Assembly: GCA_964484395.1 (NCBI GenBank)
Contig: CAZAFM010000098.1
Span: 1 to 6,786 of the forward strand
Length of the DNA stretch: 6,786 bases
Direction: 5' to 3'
Origin: CAZAFM01 sp964484395
GTDB taxonomy: Bacteria; Campylobacterota; Campylobacteria; Campylobacterales; CAZAFM01
Shown here: positions 6,253 through 6,786 of the stretch, one piece after another
Layout of the letters: each line of letters opens with the position of its first letter
Numbering within the stretch: position 1 is the stretch's first letter
The notes under the pieces: generated by a model
Told to the model about the DNA's origin: nothing
Database searches by the model: none
Seen by the model: only the letters and a program-made list of their open reading frames with translations
Translations under genes and position numbers: made by a program

Positions 6253-6362
6253 ACTACGCTAACACTAGGTTCTCCTCGGCGGAGCGCCCTCGCGACTTTT
6301 GGTCGCTCTGTAAAACGCTCATGGTTTTTATTGTTATTTGTGTTTTCTGAACCGATCGTTTC
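6230..6362. repeat. GC-rich, hairpin-rich intergenic island, probable interspersed repeat; boundaries uncertain
   Basis: Bases 6271-6310 are 27/40 G+C, in a window that is otherwise AT-rich. The island contains consecutive inverted repeats: the palindrome 6230-6252; CTCC-TCGGC-GGAG (6272-6284); GCGAC-TTTTG-GTCGC (6292-6306); and a near-perfect 14-bp palindrome GAACCGATCGTTTC (6349-6362). On the minus strand a frame without stops runs through it to TAG at 6254-6256, with an ATG at 6320-6322 that has no Shine-Dalgarno (MSVLQSDQKSRGR and nine further residues), so I do not call a gene. Composition and structure suggest a small mobile or dispersed element inserted between trxB and dapB. Copies elsewhere cannot be seen from one window. 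Confidence 0.45.
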
Positions 6363-6384
6363 ACTTTTAAATCTCTATTTATTA

Positions 6385-6786
6385 TTATCCCTCTTTCTTG
6401 CTATCAACATAGGCAATTGCCTGAAGTGCAGCTATTGTACCATCACTTGCTGCACAAACTACCTGCTTTGGTGCAAAGTTTGTCATATCTCCTGCTGCAT
6501 AAAGTCCTTCTACTGATGTTCTCATAGATAAGTCAACTATAACCTCTCCAGCCTCATTTACAGCACACATAAAGCTTCCACTATCATCTTTTAGTAGCTC
6601 ATTATTTACATCATACCCTACAAAAACAAAGGCACCGGGCACATCTAGTACTCTCTCTACTTTTGAAGTTTTGTTTCTTACTTTTAGTGAGTTTAGTCCA
6701 CTCATATCACCCATAGCCTCTAAGACTTCTGAGTCTAGTACAAGTTCTATATTTGGAGTTGTTTTTATCCTATCTACTATAGATGG
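6385..6786 (-). CDS. trxB: Thioredoxin reductase, C-terminal fragment (runs off the right edge)
   Basis: The last 133 codons of the gene; the reading frame is open to base 6786, so the true start is outside. Visible are the end of the NADPH-binding domain (PSIVDRIKTTPNIELVLDSE), a GAFVFVGYDVNNELL stretch equivalent to the FVFIGHxPN region, and the FAD-binding signature TSVEGLYAAGDMTN followed by KQVVCAASDGTIAALQA. These are typical of low-molecular-weight TrxB, which passes electrons from NADPH through FAD to thioredoxin in the cytoplasm. The redox-active CxxC pair lies upstream of the visible part, so a ferredoxin-NADP reductase-like relative lacking it cannot be excluded. The gene ends with TAA at 6385-6387, 187 bases before dapB on the same strand. 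Confidence 0.88.
   Translation of the reverse strand, partial: PSIVDRIKTTPNIELVLDSEVLEAMGDMSGLNSLKVRNKTSKVERVLDVPGAFVFVGYDVNNELLKDDSGSFMCAVNEAGEVIVDLSMRTSVEGLYAAGDMTNFAPKQVVCAASDGTIAALQAIAYVDSKKEG

Noticed and set aside
6254..6322. Small minus-strand ORF of 22 codons (MSVLQSDQKSRGR...)
   Set aside because: No ribosome binding site, lies across hairpins in a GC-rich island, and its composition reflects the island rather than coding selection.
6106..6516. Plus-strand open frame across the start of dapB, the gap and the end of trxB
   Set aside because: Overlaps two well-supported genes on the opposite strand and has no recognisable domain; its length comes from low stop density in the GC-rich island.
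1..6786. CRISPR array, tRNA or rRNA gene, insertion sequence with transposase
   Set aside because: No regularly spaced repeats, no tRNA- or rRNA-like sequence recognised, and no transposase-like protein on either strand.

Overview
All genes in this window lie on the minus strand, so transcription runs from high to low coordinates. The DNA is AT-rich and densely packed. Three things point to a member of the Campylobacterota (Epsilonproteobacteria), perhaps close to Sulfurimonas or Sulfurovum: a histidine kinase with a HNWRQPL-type H-box, the dapB-purF gene pair, and frequent GTG/TTG starts. The genus is an inference and was not checked by any search.

Reading with transcription: (1) the C-terminal 133 codons of a thioredoxin reductase (trxB), ending at 6385; (2) a 187-base gap (6198-6384) with a GC-rich, hairpin-rich island and a perfect 9-bp-arm palindrome, unlike the surrounding DNA; (3) a tight block dapB (lysine/diaminopimelate and peptidoglycan precursor synthesis), purF (first committed step of purine synthesis) and a radical SAM protein of the YhcC/TIGR01212 family, with gaps of only 5-8 bases; (4) a gap of about 190 bases (2925-3111) with a possible terminator, promoter and small inverted repeats; (5) a sensory block: an exported sugar-type periplasmic binding protein, a membrane histidine kinase with an extracytoplasmic domain and a PAS-like domain, and the first 50 codons of a response regulator that runs off the left edge.

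The biosynthetic block is ordinary housekeeping; its one poorly understood member is the radical SAM protein. The sensory block is the most interesting part. A binding protein with no transporter genes beside it is fused by translational coupling (stop-start overlap TAGTG) to a kinase and then a receiver protein (11-base overlap). That suggests a three-component system in which the periplasmic protein presents a ligand to the kinase, as in TorT-TorS-TorR or LuxP-LuxQ. Ligand and output are unknown.

Several starts are non-ATG or ambiguous. I set them from Shine-Dalgarno spacing: response regulator 152, kinase GTG at 1908, binding protein ATG at 2924, radical SAM TTG at 4059, purF second ATG at 5418, dapB GTG at 6197.
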